Positions 33,740-42,447 of a stretch of 64,000 nt of DNA are shown here, one piece after another. Source of the DNA: an uncultured Porphyromonadaceae bacterium. GTDB lineage: Bacteria > Bacteroidota > Bacteroidia > Bacteroidales > Muribaculaceae. The stretch spans positions 1 to 64,000 of the forward strand of contig CABUPJ010000007.1 in the NCBI GenBank assembly GCA_902493335.1, in the 5' to 3' direction. A program made the translations under genes and the position numbers. Below the pieces are notes generated by a model. That model did no database searches, had not been told where the DNA came from, and saw nothing but the letters and a program-made list of their open reading frames with translations. How positions within the stretch are numbered: position 1 is the stretch's first letter; every line of letters begins with the position of its first letter.

Positions 33740-34948
33740 ATGAAAATATCAAGATATGTTATCGCCGTAGTGGCCTTCGCCATAGCACTCACCGCCTCGG
33801 CGGCCGACAACGGCAAAAACGAATTCAACCCCATCACCACAGGCGTCACCTCGCTCAGCATCGCTCCCGACGCACGTGGAGCATCGATGGGCGACCTCGG
33901 CGCCGCGACAGATCCCGATGCAAACTCACAGTTCTGGAACCCCTCGAAATACGCCTTCGCCTACAGCAACGCAGCCGTATCGCTCAGCTACACCCCATGG
34001 CTCCGCAAACTCGTCAACGACATCTTCCTCGCCAACCTCGCCGGTTACTGGAAGATAGGCTCAGGCGACAACCAGGCCCTCAGCGCATCGCTCCGCTACT
34101 TCTCGCTCGGCGAAGTCAACACCGGCAACGAAGCCGAAGGCTCTGTCGGACAGAGCCTCAACCCCTACGAGATGTCGGTCGACATCGGCTATTCGCGCAA
34201 ACTATCCGAGAAATTCTCAATGGGCGTCGTCTTCCGTTACATCTACTCAGACCTCGGCTTCTCAGACTCATACGCCGGCGACCAGAGCACCGGCGCCTCA
34301 GCCTTCTCGGCCGATATCGCAGGCTACTACACCACCTACCCCATGATCGGCCGCAACGAATGTCAGTTCTCATGGGGCTGGAACATCTCTAACATCGGTA
34401 CGAAAGTGTCCTATAACAACGGCGAAGACCCCGCCTTCCTCCCCACCAACCTCCGTCTCGGCACCTCGTTCACCTTCCCTCTCGCCGATTACCACAACCT
34501 CTCCATCAACCTCGACGCCAATAAACTGCTCGTTCCCACCCGTCCCCGCGAGAGCGACTACGACACCGACACCACCGAAGGCCAGCAGAAATACATCGAC
34601 GCCCTCGAAAACTGGGAAAACATGTCACCCTTCACCGGCATCTTCAAATCATTCAGCGACGCCCCCGGCGGCTTCAAGGAAGAGCTTCGCGAGATAACAT
34701 GGTCGCTCGGCGCCGAATACAGCTACAACAACCAGTTCTTCGCCCGCATGGGTTACTTCTACGAAAACGAGTTCAAGGGCAACCGCCAGTACTTCGGCTT
34801 CGGCGCAGGCTTCTCGCTCAACGTCGTCCGCCTCGACGCCTCATACATGCTCGCCACCGCCCAGACCTCGCCCCTCGACCAGACCCTCCGCTTCACCCTC
34901 ACTTTCGACATGGACGGTCTCAAAGACATCTTCGGCAAACGCAAATAA
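33740..34948 (+). CDS. porV: Type IX secretion outer-membrane protein PorV
   Basis: A 402-aa FadL-like 14-strand barrel, the PorV (LptO) component of the type IX secretion system, which binds cargo sorting domains and works with PorU. Signal peptide MKISRYVIAVVAFAIALTASA, then the characteristic GVTSLSIAPDARGASMGDLG and SQFWNPSKYAFA. The C-terminal strand ends with LRFTLTFDMDG. Twelve nt precede the ispF start, so the two are probably cotranscribed. In many Bacteroidetes porV lies directly beside porU; here porU is 26 kb away. Confidence 0.9.
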   Translation: MKISRYVIAVVAFAIALTASAADNGKNEFNPITTGVTSLSIAPDARGASMGDLGAATDPDANSQFWNPSKYAFAYSNAAVSLSYTPWLRKLVNDIFLANLAGYWKIGSGDNQALSASLRYFSLGEVNTGNEAEGSVGQSLNPYEMSVDIGYSRKLSEKFSMGVVFRYIYSDLGFSDSYAGDQSTGASAFSADIAGYYTTYPMIGRNECQFSWGWNISNIGTKVSYNNGEDPAFLPTNLRLGTSFTFPLADYHNLSINLDANKLLVPTRPRESDYDTDTTEGQQKYIDALENWENMSPFTGIFKSFSDAPGGFKEELREITWSLGAEYSYNNQFFARMGYFYENEFKGNRQYFGFGAGFSLNVVRLDASYMLATAQTSPLDQTLRFTLTFDMDGLKDIFGKRK

Positions 34949-34959
34949 CAGACCGCACT

Positions 34960-35436
34960 ATGGATATACGAGTAGGCACAGGCTTTGACGTCCACCGTTT
35001 CGCCGACGGCCGCCGCTGCATCATCTGCGGCGTCGACATCCCACACACACAGGGTCTTCTCGGCCACAGCGACGCCGACGTAGCCCTCCACGCCCTCAGC
35101 GACGCCCTTCTCGGCGCCGCCGCCCTCCGCGACATCGGCTACCACTTCCCCGACACCGACGAGCGCTGGCGCGGAGCCGACTCGCGCGCACTCCTGCGCC
35201 GCGTCGTCGAAATCATTGCCGGGGCAGGCTATCGGCCCTCCAACGTCGACCTCACCATCATCGCCCAGCGGCCCAAGATGTTACCCTATATCGAGCAGAT
35301 GCGCGCCAACATCGCCGCCGACCTCGGCCTCGACATCAGCCGCGTCTCCGTCAAAGCCACCACCACCGAACGCCTCGGCTTCACCGGTCGCGAAGAAGGC
35401 ATCGCCGCCCAGGCCGTCGCCCTCATCACCGGCTAA
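34960..35436 (+). CDS. ispF: 2-C-methyl-D-erythritol 2,4-cyclodiphosphate synthase
   Basis: A 158-aa enzyme of the non-mevalonate isoprenoid pathway, forming the cyclic diphosphate from CDP-ME 2-phosphate. Metal ligands are in GFDVHRF and LLGHSDADVALHAL; YHFPDTDERWRGADS and KATTTERLGFTGREEGIAAQA are the other family signatures. Length is normal. The frame is open from 34699 but the ATG at 34960 follows the porV stop and gives the canonical N-terminus MDIRVGTGFDVH. Confidence 0.95.
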   Translation: MDIRVGTGFDVHRFADGRRCIICGVDIPHTQGLLGHSDADVALHALSDALLGAAALRDIGYHFPDTDERWRGADSRALLRRVVEIIAGAGYRPSNVDLTIIAQRPKMLPYIEQMRANIAADLGLDISRVSVKATTTERLGFTGREEGIAAQAVALITG

Positions 35437-35454
35437 CCCCCGCAGTCTGCATTA

Positions 35455-35690
35455 TAAAAGCACAAGAACACAAGCACATAAGGACATAAGAATAATTATA
35501 TGTCTTTATGTCAAAAATATCTTTTGTTCTTTCTCGTCCGACCGGTCTGAACCGTCCGACTTGTCCGACTCGTCAGACCCTAATTGTGAATTGTGCATTA
35601 AAAAGAATTATGCATTGTGAATTGTGAATTGTGCATTAAAAAGAATTGTGAATTGTGAATTGTGCATTGTTTAAGCATTGTGCATTAAGT
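35455..35690. repeat. Dispersed AT-rich repeats, locus 2
   Basis: Contains the ACATAAGGACATAAGAATAA/TATGTCTTTATGTC arm pair, a microrepeat of GTCCGAC units (35537-35580) and TGTGAATTGTGCATT strings. The last part reaches into the HAD gene, whose final codons (MHNA, stop) come from the repeat. Confidence 0.8.
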
Positions 35691-36492
35691 AGAGTGCCAC
35701 CGCATCCTCCGTGTTGCGGCCTATGACCTCGTCGGCCGCAGCCTTCACCTCAGGCATCGCATTCCCCACAGCGACAGCAACATCAGCCACACCGAACATC
35801 GGCAGATCATTCAGATTATCCCCGAACACCACTAAGCGGTCAGCCCCCAAGCTCTCCTTCAGCCTCAGCGCCGCCGACGCCTTCGACACATCGCGTGCCA
35901 TCACCTCCAGGTTGCCGATACCCTCATTGAAGATATCAGGATAGCACGACACCGTCGCGTCAGTCACCCTCCGCAGCTGCTCAGCCGTCCGCGTTATGCG
36001 CTCCATATCATCCATCGCATAATATAACATCGCCGGACGGTCTGTCGGTGCCGGCGTCATAAGAGCGAAATTCTTCAGCGGCAGATTGCGCCGTTCATCG
36101 ACAAAACGCTCCTCCACGCGGCTCAGCTTCAGCGCCCGGTGATACACCCGCATATGCGACTCACCCTCCTGGATATAGACAAACGGATTCAGACCGTTCG
36201 CACCCATCGTCCCGTCGATGGCGCGGCGTTCCTCGGCCGTCAGGTGAGCCACACTGATAAAACGGTTCTCCGTCCGCGACCACAGCGCCGAGCCCGTCAT
36301 GACTATTGCCGGGGGCGTTGTCAGAGTCTGTGCCAGCAGCGGCACCACCGTCGCCGGCGTACGTGCCGTCGCCACCGTTATCAGCGCACCCTGCCGGGTC
36401 AGGTCCGAGATAATCCCGGCCGACCGTTCACTCACCCGGCTGTCGCCGTCAAGCAGCGTCCCGTCCATATCAGTCACATATAAAGTCTTCAT
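35671..36492 (-). CDS. Cof-type HAD phosphatase
   Basis: A 273-aa HAD-superfamily hydrolase of the Cof type (type IIB cap), which dephosphorylates sugar phosphates or cofactors. Motifs: TDMDGTLLD (nucleophile Asp), TVATARTPA, KASAALRLKESLG with the conserved Lys, and VVFGDNLNDLPMF. The frame can be extended to 36498 with TTG, but ATG 36492 (MKTLYVTDMDG) is normal. The last four residues (MHNA) and the stop codon are supplied by a dispersed repeat unit. Confidence 0.85.
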   Translation of the reverse strand: MKTLYVTDMDGTLLDGDSRVSERSAGIISDLTRQGALITVATARTPATVVPLLAQTLTTPPAIVMTGSALWSRTENRFISVAHLTAEERRAIDGTMGANGLNPFVYIQEGESHMRVYHRALKLSRVEERFVDERRNLPLKNFALMTPAPTDRPAMLYYAMDDMERITRTAEQLRRVTDATVSCYPDIFNEGIGNLEVMARDVSKASAALRLKESLGADRLVVFGDNLNDLPMFGVADVAVAVGNAMPEVKAAADEVIGRNTEDAVALYLMHNA

Positions 36493-36504
36493 AAGCAACT
36501 ACAT

Positions 36505-36660
36505 AAAACTTAAAAACATAAAAACAAAAGACCACAAGAACATAAGTAAAAAAAATATTTTTTTGTCCTTTATGTCTTTCTGTCAAAAATAATCTTCTGT
36601 CCTTCTGTCCTTTTATCCTTTTGTCCTTTTGTTCAAAATCAATAATATATTTTCTTATCT
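36505..36660. repeat. Dispersed AT-rich repeats, locus 3
   Basis: Runs of ACCACAAGAACATAAG and TTCTGTCCTTTTGTCC-type words. The rest of the gap up to 36684 is AT-rich with no gene. Confidence 0.75.
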
Positions 36661-36684
36661 TCTACGAGCTTATTACTTGATTTA

Positions 36685-37613
36685 TTAAAGCCTTGCGACC
36701 AATTCAGAGCCCGTAATGACCTCCATTTTTGAAAAAGCGAATAACTTCTTGCCAAGATCTTTGAGTGAATGTCCGATATGATACACCTCTTCATCAATTA
36801 TCAAAAAGCGGTCATGAGCCCTCTTACACTCATGCAATGCCACACCCGGATATTGCGCATTATGCCGTTCGACATCCTGACGCAACTGCTTAGATATCTG
36901 AGATGTGTAAACATCTACAAGCACTCCTGGCTTGCGCTTTGACAATTGAACGAGAACCGACTCGTCAATATAATTGTCAATTACAACTATTCTTTTAGTT
37001 GCACGCCTGACTTGACCTGCTATAAAAGCATATGCATCAAATATTTGTCCATCAAAGAAAATACCCTCGTGCTCGTTATCTTCTCGATTCAATCTATCCA
37101 ATATTATATCAACTTTTTCATCCGTTTTCAATTGTTTCATTTCCAAACGGTCAAGTCTTTGAAACAAAACTCCATATTTCTTGATAAAATTACGCATTGA
37201 CGTAAACGCACGCATTATTCTGATATTCACCTCGATGGCCCTTTCTGAACGGAGCACACTACTGAGCATTGCCACCCCATTTTCAGTAAAAGCATGAGGC
37301 ATATACTTCAAATGCCGACCCTTGCCTTCGTTTAAGGTCACAATTTGTGACCTTAAACATTCATCCTTTGTCAACTGAAACATAAAATCTGACGGGAACC
37401 GCTGTACATTACGCTTTACCGCCTGATTAAGCACCTTTGTTTCAACCCCCATACAGCATTGCAAGGTCACTATCGAGCATAACTTGTTCATCTCTTATTA
37501 CATATATAAGAGATTCGACATTAGCAGAAACAGGGTGTTTGTCTTCCACTTTTTCAACACTTCCAGACAGATGTAGTTCAAGAGGTGTTTCATTTTCTCG
37601 CATAAATTCCATG
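36685..37613 (-). pseudogene. ORF6N-domain protein, frameshifted in a run of five C
   Basis: The intact part (268 aa, to 37491) starts with the second half of an ORF6N domain (GVETKVLNQAVKRNVQRF). The missing first half is in another frame: from ATG 37604 or 37613 the strand encodes VESLIYVIRDEQV then MLDSDLAMLYG and stops. The two parts join perfectly if one base is removed from the five-base C run at 37446-37450. ORF6N proteins are phage-associated. The C-terminal part (IVVIDNYIDESVLVQL, AHDRFLIIDEEVYHIG) resembles a phospholipase-D-like half site. May be inactive, or switchable by slippage. Confidence 0.75.
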
Positions 37614-37616
37614 TGC

Positions 37617-37624
37617 AAAGATAC
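37617..37624 (-). promoter_or_regulatory. -7 box (TATCTTTG) of the ORF6N gene
   Basis: Lies only 4 nt before ATG 37613, so the start at 37604 is more likely. No clear -33 box. Confidence 0.4.
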
Positions 37625-37654
37625 CTAATATTCCGAGAAGTTATTTTACACCCT

Positions 37655-37742
37655 CGCAAAAAATATGTTTTATGTCTTTCTGTCAAAAATAATCTTTTGT
37701 TATTCTGCCCTTTTGTTCAAGATTGTGCATTGTGCATTGATT
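37655..37742. repeat. Dispersed AT-rich repeats, locus 4
   Basis: TATGTCTTTCTGTCAAAAATAA-type words followed by TTGTGCATTGTGCATTGATT, at the 3' end of the thioesterase gene. Confidence 0.75.
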
Positions 37743-38190
37743 AAAGCTCTCGCCCCTCGTAGTCGCTGAGGCGGCGGCGCCATTCATCAGTAATCGGGCG
37801 CGAACGCGTCGTCTTGGGGTCGATATTGACCATCACCGTCGTGGCGCGGCATTTCACCTGACCTGTCGCCGCATTGACGACACGCTGTTCCAGGCGGAGC
37901 GACGAATGTGACATCGACTCGACGCCCGTCAGCACCTCGAGTTCTTCATTGATATACGTCGGATTATAGAAATCACAGTTGATGTTGGCGATGACGAGAC
38001 TGACCTCGTCCCAGTCAAAGCGTCCCCCTTCCATAAATTGAGCGAAATAGGCCGCCTTGGCCAGATCCATAAACTGCAGATAGATAGAGTTGTTGAGATG
38101 GCCTAACATATCGATGTCGTTGAAACGCATCTGTACGGGCTGATGATGGCGGAACTCAAACTCCGCCTCGGGTATTCTTGAATTTGACAT
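37741..38190 (-). CDS. Acyl-CoA thioesterase (hotdog fold)
   Basis: A 149-aa hotdog-fold thioesterase of the 4-hydroxybenzoyl-CoA/YbgC type. The conserved QMRFNDIDMLGHLNNSIYL includes the Asp and His/Asn of the active-site helix. Substrate is unknown; homologues act on short or medium acyl-CoA. The gene is 5 nt after the DUF721 gene and so probably the last member of the esterase-recF-DUF721 operon. Confidence 0.85.
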   Translation of the reverse strand: MSNSRIPEAEFEFRHHQPVQMRFNDIDMLGHLNNSIYLQFMDLAKAAYFAQFMEGGRFDWDEVSLVIANINCDFYNPTYINEELEVLTGVESMSHSSLRLEQRVVNAATGQVKCRATTVMVNIDPKTTRSRPITDEWRRRLSDYEGREL

Positions 38191-38195
38191 TGTCC

Positions 38196-38486
38196 TTAAT
38201 GAATTATCAGTTTATCTATAACATTTTGACCCACCGCCCGGTTTAGGTTGCCGACAAGACGGTCGGTCAGATATACCAGCTCATTCTTCAGCGCCGCCGA
38301 CGAGATATAGACGTGCATCGTCCGGCCGTCGACATAGCGCCGTGTCGTATAGCGGTTCACCACCGGCCCGACGACATCGGCCCAGACAAAGCATACACGC
38401 TGGCGGTTGTAGTTGTCTGTAGCGCCCGCGGCCTCGAAGGCCTCGGCGATAATCTGACCCAGACTCTTGGCTTCGCTGCGTTTCAT
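38196..38486 (-). CDS. DUF721 (DciA-like) protein
   Basis: A 96-aa protein of the DUF721 family, some members of which (DciA) load the replicative helicase DnaB. The family core is QRVCFVWADVVGPVVNRYT, then MHVYISSAALKNELVYL. The frame is open from 38525 but ATG 38486 overlaps the recF stop by 4 nt and gives the usual length. It follows recF, a common order in Bacteroidetes, linking it to DNA replication or repair. Confidence 0.8.
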   Translation of the reverse strand: MKRSEAKSLGQIIAEAFEAAGATDNYNRQRVCFVWADVVGPVVNRYTTRRYVDGRTMHVYISSAALKNELVYLTDRLVGNLNRAVGQNVIDKLIIH

Positions 38487-39583
38487 GACTCTATCGGGCT
38501 GAACGTACCGTGCTCGACATTCCACAGGCGGTAGTCGCCGTCGGTGACGCCGATGATTTCGTCGAGATGCTTGCGGTTGGTGTCGGTGATGAAAATCTGG
38601 CCGAAAGTCGGCGACGCCGCTATCGCCATGATGCGTTCGACACGTTTGGCGTCGAGCTTGTCGAAGATATCGTCGAGAAGCAACATCGGTGACATCTCCA
38701 TCGACTGCTTGAGAAACTCATACTGGGCCAGTCTCAGCGCTATCGTGTAGGTCTTCGCCTGACCCTGCGACGCCGTCGTGCGCGTCGGCATGCCGTCAAG
38801 CGTCATCGCTATGTCGTCGCGGTGCGGACCGGCCCCCGTGTGTCTGACGATTTCATCGCGGCGCCGGTTCTGCTCGGCCGCCTCGATGAAACTGCGGCCC
38901 GCGAGCGAACTGTCATACGACAGCTCCGGCCGTTCGTCGCCCGGCGAGATGGCCGCATAATAGCGCCCGAAGATGTCGCTCAGACGCGTTATCCACTCAC
39001 TGCGGCGCCGCGTGATATAGTCGGCCGCACCGTCGAGCTGCATGTCGACAGCGGCATAGAGATTCACGTCGTTGACGCCGTCGCGCAGCATCGCGTTGCG
39101 CTGTGTCAGAGTGCGGTTATAGCGTATCAGGGCGTCGAGATAGACGCGGTCGGCCTGCGAGATGACCATGTCGATAAACCGGCGGCGCGTCTCGGCGCTC
39201 CCGGCTATCAGCTCGCTGTCGGCCGGAGACACCATCACGAGCGGCAGCAGCCCTATATGGTCGCTCAGACGCTGATATTCCTTGCCCGAGCGGCGGAACG
39301 ACTTGCGGCGTCCCGTCGACGACAGCGACGCCGCGATGTCTTCGTCGGCTCCAAGGCGTTCATATTCGCCCCTGACGATGGCGAAAGTCTCGCCTCCGGT
39401 GATGAGCAGGCTGTCGGGCGCGCCGCTGAAACTGCGGCAGAAGCTCATGAAATAGAGCGCGTCGAGCAGATTGCTCTTGCCCATGCCGTTGTCGCCGAGA
39501 AAACAGTTGACATTGTCAGAGAAATCGAGCGACGCCTCGGCGATATTCTTGAAATTAGTGACACTCAGATGCTTGAGTTTCAT
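38483..39583 (-). CDS. recF: DNA replication/repair protein RecF
   Basis: A 366-aa SMC-like ATPase that helps load RecA at gapped DNA. MKLKHLSVTNFKNIAEASLDF begins the protein (split here), the Walker A is GDNGMGKSNLL, the ABC signature is TASQGQAKT and Walker B is MLLLDDIFDKLD. Overlaps the upstream esterase gene and the downstream DUF721 gene by 4 nt each. Length and motifs are canonical. Confidence 0.95.
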   Translation of the reverse strand: MKLKHLSVTNFKNIAEASLDFSDNVNCFLGDNGMGKSNLLDALYFMSFCRSFSGAPDSLLITGGETFAIVRGEYERLGADEDIAASLSSTGRRKSFRRSGKEYQRLSDHIGLLPLVMVSPADSELIAGSAETRRRFIDMVISQADRVYLDALIRYNRTLTQRNAMLRDGVNDVNLYAAVDMQLDGAADYITRRRSEWITRLSDIFGRYYAAISPGDERPELSYDSSLAGRSFIEAAEQNRRRDEIVRHTGAGPHRDDIAMTLDGMPTRTTASQGQAKTYTIALRLAQYEFLKQSMEMSPMLLLDDIFDKLDAKRVERIMAIAASPTFGQIFITDTNRKHLDEIIGVTDGDYRLWNVEHGTFSPIES

Positions 39584-40410
39584 TTCTTTTCGGCAGGCTT
39601 GGCATTGAAGGCCTCGTTGAAAAACAGCAGATGATAGAGTATCGAGTTGCCCCAGTATTTGTGAGTGTGGGCGCCGGGACGCACGGTATAGTCGTGTGCG
39701 ATGCCGGCCTCGTCGAGGCGTTCGTGGAGATTGTTGTTGACCTTGGCGAAGAAATCGTCGCGACCGCAGTCAAAGGTGATGTTGAGCGTGCCGGGCTTGA
39801 GCGAGTCGACGAGATTTATCACCGTCATGCGCTCCCACAGCTCTGGATTCGATTCCTTGTCACCAAGGCGTTTGGCCATCTTCCAGCTCTTCGGGAACGG
39901 ACGTATGTCGACACCGCCGCTCATGCTGCCGGCGTTGCCGAAGATGTCGGGATGGCGCATCGACAGCCACAGCGCTCCGTGACCGCCCATGCTCAGGCCC
40001 GTGATGGCGCGGTGCGACGCGCGGCGGTCGACGTCATAGTTGTCATTGATATGAGGCACCAGCACCTTGGTTATGAACGACTCCATCTGCATCCCCTTGT
40101 CTACCGGCGAGTCCCAGTACCAGCTGTCGCGGCCGTCGGGCATCACGATGACCATGCCGTACTGGTCGGCCAGCTCGGGCAGTCGGGGCTGCGTCTTGAG
40201 CCACGCGCGGTGGTCGCCCCCGTAGCCGTTGAGCAGATAGACCGTGCGGTAGCCCGCGTCGGGACGTGCGCTCTCGGGGGTGATGACGGCGACGCGCATC
40301 GGAGTCTCGAGATAACCCTGTGACGCGACGCTTATCGTATCGACTTTGGCGGCAAAGGCCGTCATACTCAATATCATGGCTGATACAGCCGACAGTATCT
40401 GACGTTTCAT
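39580..40410 (-). CDS. Secreted esterase of the PF00756 type
   Basis: A 276-aa alpha/beta-hydrolase with signal peptide (QILSAVSAMILSMTAFA). The nucleophile motif is ITGLSMGGHGALW, an acid residue lies in FDCGRDDFF and the His is in RPGAHTHKYW; this fits the esterase D/feruloyl-esterase-like family that acts on acetyl or other ester groups. It overlaps the recF start by 4 nt and is first in that operon, an unusual partner for a recombination gene. Confidence 0.85.
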   Translation of the reverse strand: MKRQILSAVSAMILSMTAFAAKVDTISVASQGYLETPMRVAVITPESARPDAGYRTVYLLNGYGGDHRAWLKTQPRLPELADQYGMVIVMPDGRDSWYWDSPVDKGMQMESFITKVLVPHINDNYDVDRRASHRAITGLSMGGHGALWLSMRHPDIFGNAGSMSGGVDIRPFPKSWKMAKRLGDKESNPELWERMTVINLVDSLKPGTLNITFDCGRDDFFAKVNNNLHERLDEAGIAHDYTVRPGAHTHKYWGNSILYHLLFFNEAFNAKPAEKK

Positions 40411-40432
40411 GTTCTTTGTTGTTTTGTTTTCA

Positions 40433-40440
40433 CAAAATTA
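40433..40440 (-). promoter_or_regulatory. -7 box (TAATTTTG) of the esterase-recF operon
   Basis: Minus-strand TAATTTTG 22 nt before the ATG at 40410; the -33 box is not clear. Confidence 0.45.
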
Positions 40441-40483
40441 GTAAAAATCACAATAATATATACGCCACAGCGTTACTATTACG

Positions 40484-41899
40484 ATGAAAAATATCCTCTT
40501 ATACCTCACCGTCGCTCTTGCCGCCTCTGCGGCAACGACTTCGTGTATCGAAGACAGTTTCTCGTCGTCTCCCTCCGACCAGCCGGCGTTTTCTGTCGAT
40601 ACCCTCAGAATGGGCGTCATCTACACCGACGACCGTTCTGCCACCCACCGTTTTACCGTCTATAACCGAGCATCGAAGTCTATCTCGATATCCGACATAT
40701 CGCTCTCGGGCGACAACGCCCCATACTTCCGTCTCAACGTCGACGGCTTCAGCGGCTCGCGCTTCAACAACGTCGAGATACGCGCCAAAGATTCTATCTT
40801 TGTCTTCGTCGACGCCCTTCTGCCCGAGTCGGGCAGCGACACGCCCCTCGACATCTGCGCCGACATCGACTTCACCACCAACGGCGTCACCCGCAGCGTC
40901 ACCATCGACGCCGAGGGACAGGATCTCGTGCGTCTCAAAGCCCTTGAAGTCACCGAAGACATGACCCTAACGGCCGGCAAGCCCTACCGCATCATCGACT
41001 CGCTCGTCGTCGCCCCCGGCGTCGCCCTCACACTCGACCCGGGCGCACGCCTGCTATTCCACGACAAGGCCTACCTCGCCGTCGAAGGACGTCTCGTAAG
41101 CCGGGGCACCCTTGACGCTCCCGTCACCATCTCGGGCGACCGTGTCGGCAACGTAGCCGCCGACATACCCTTCGACCTCATGTCGCGTCAGTGGGAAGGC
41201 ATTGTCCTGCGCCCCTCGTCGACCCATAGCGAACTGTCGTTCACGACCATAAAGAACTCGTCGTGGGGCGTCGTCATCTACGGCTCGCCGCAGTGCAACA
41301 GCATGCCATCGCTCAAGATGACCAACTGCCGCCTGCGCAACTCTGGCGGACTCGTCCTCACGGCCGAACACGCCGACATCGAGGCCTACGGCTGTGAATT
41401 CGCCGAAGCCGCCGACGGACTCGTCTCGCTCACCGGCGGTACCCACCGTTTCTGCCATTCGACATTCTCAAACAACTACCTCTTCACGGCCATCGGCGGC
41501 GCGGCCATCACCCTCGGCCACCTCGGCCCCGACACCGACGATCTCAGCAACCTGCCTTACACCGCCGCACGCTTCGACAACTCGATCATCTACGGCATCG
41601 GCGCCGACATCGCCCCCGGCGACCTCATCGGCACCGGCGTCGTCTTCCACAACTGCCTGATACGCAGCGCCGGCACCGACGACGACAACTTCATCTCATG
41701 CCTTTGGGACGCCGACCCGCTCTTCTACACCGTGCGCACCGACTACCTCTTCGACTACCGCCTGCGCGACGGTTCGCCCGCCATCGGTGCCGGCAACCCC
41801 GACCTCATCGCTCCCGAAGCCGCCACCGACGCCTACGGTCTCGACCGCGGCCCCGCCCCCGACCTCGGCGCATATGTCTATGTGCCGGAGGGTGAGTGA
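40484..41899 (+). CDS. Beta-helix surface lipoprotein
   Basis: A 471-aa lipoprotein (lipobox ATTSC, Cys21). Residues about 30-150 form an immunoglobulin-like N-terminal domain; residues 160-400 are a right-handed parallel beta-helix (PGVALTLDPGARLLFHD, KNSSWGVVIYGSPQC, DNSIIYGIGADIAPGD), ending with the DGSPAIGAGNPDL and GPAPDLGAYVY signature of choice-of-anchor beta-helix proteins. Likely a surface or outer-membrane protein binding or cutting glycans. Single gene, divergent from the recF operon. Confidence 0.75.
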   Translation: MKNILLYLTVALAASAATTSCIEDSFSSSPSDQPAFSVDTLRMGVIYTDDRSATHRFTVYNRASKSISISDISLSGDNAPYFRLNVDGFSGSRFNNVEIRAKDSIFVFVDALLPESGSDTPLDICADIDFTTNGVTRSVTIDAEGQDLVRLKALEVTEDMTLTAGKPYRIIDSLVVAPGVALTLDPGARLLFHDKAYLAVEGRLVSRGTLDAPVTISGDRVGNVAADIPFDLMSRQWEGIVLRPSSTHSELSFTTIKNSSWGVVIYGSPQCNSMPSLKMTNCRLRNSGGLVLTAEHADIEAYGCEFAEAADGLVSLTGGTHRFCHSTFSNNYLFTAIGGAAITLGHLGPDTDDLSNLPYTAARFDNSIIYGIGADIAPGDLIGTGVVFHNCLIRSAGTDDDNFISCLWDADPLFYTVRTDYLFDYRLRDGSPAIGAGNPDLIAPEAATDAYGLDRGPAPDLGAYVYVPEGE

Positions 41900-41907
41900 G
41901 TTATTTC

Positions 41908-42270
41908 AATGCATAATGCACAATTCACAATCTTTTTCTGACCCGTCCGACCCGTCTGACTTGTCCGACTTGTCCGACGATGAATTACAGCACAGAAACC
42001 GTCTGTTAATCAAGCCGGAGGCTTGAAGTTTTGTTAGCCGCGGGCGCTCGCGCCCGTGGAAAGAGCAAAATAGTCCTCCCTCGACCCCGGCAGGGTCGCA
42101 CTATGGCCGCAAATATCGCCTGCAAGGCGATGATTTTACTGGTGGCCGCGTAGGCCGAGGCGCGCACAGCGCCGGCCTGCGCGGATAGGCGAGAAAAGCC
42201 GCAAAGCGTCTGCAAGACGCTGACTTGTAACCACAACAGCGCCTCGCTGAGGCTTAACCGACCTTATTGT
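41908..42270. repeat. Intergenic repeat array with GC-rich palindromes, locus 5
   Basis: Contains TGCATAATGCACAATTCAC, a 9-bp microrepeat of GTCCGACTT-like units (41938-41980), then short palindromic words: AAGCCGGAGGCTT, GGGCGCTCGCGCCC, ATCGCCTGCAAGGCGAT, GCGTCTGCAAGACGC and GCGCCTCGCTGAGGC. The same words recur in the same order at 47.8-48.1 kb and partly at 53.2-53.7 kb. No gene. Confidence 0.85.
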
Positions 42271-42312
42271 TTTCTTATCCCAGGCTTAGTCGCATTTCCG
42301 ATGCGTTTATGC

Positions 42313-42350
42313 AAAAAAAGAGCAGCGGGGGCCGGAGGCTCTCGCTGCTC
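42313..42350 (-). terminator. Hairpin terminator after the 1708-aa gene
   Basis: GAGCAGCG (42320-42327) pairs with CGCTGCTC (42343-42350); on the minus strand the stem is followed by seven T. It lies about 100 nt past the stop at 42448. The gap to the gene also holds one TGTGCATTATGCATTGTGCA unit. Confidence 0.7.
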
Positions 42351-42447
42351 GTGTTGTATGAAGCTTTGCGTCAGGCGGCTGCGCCGTGGCGCAGCCCTAC
42401 CCGCTGCTTGCCTAATTGTGCATTATGCATTGTGCATTTTTGGATGA

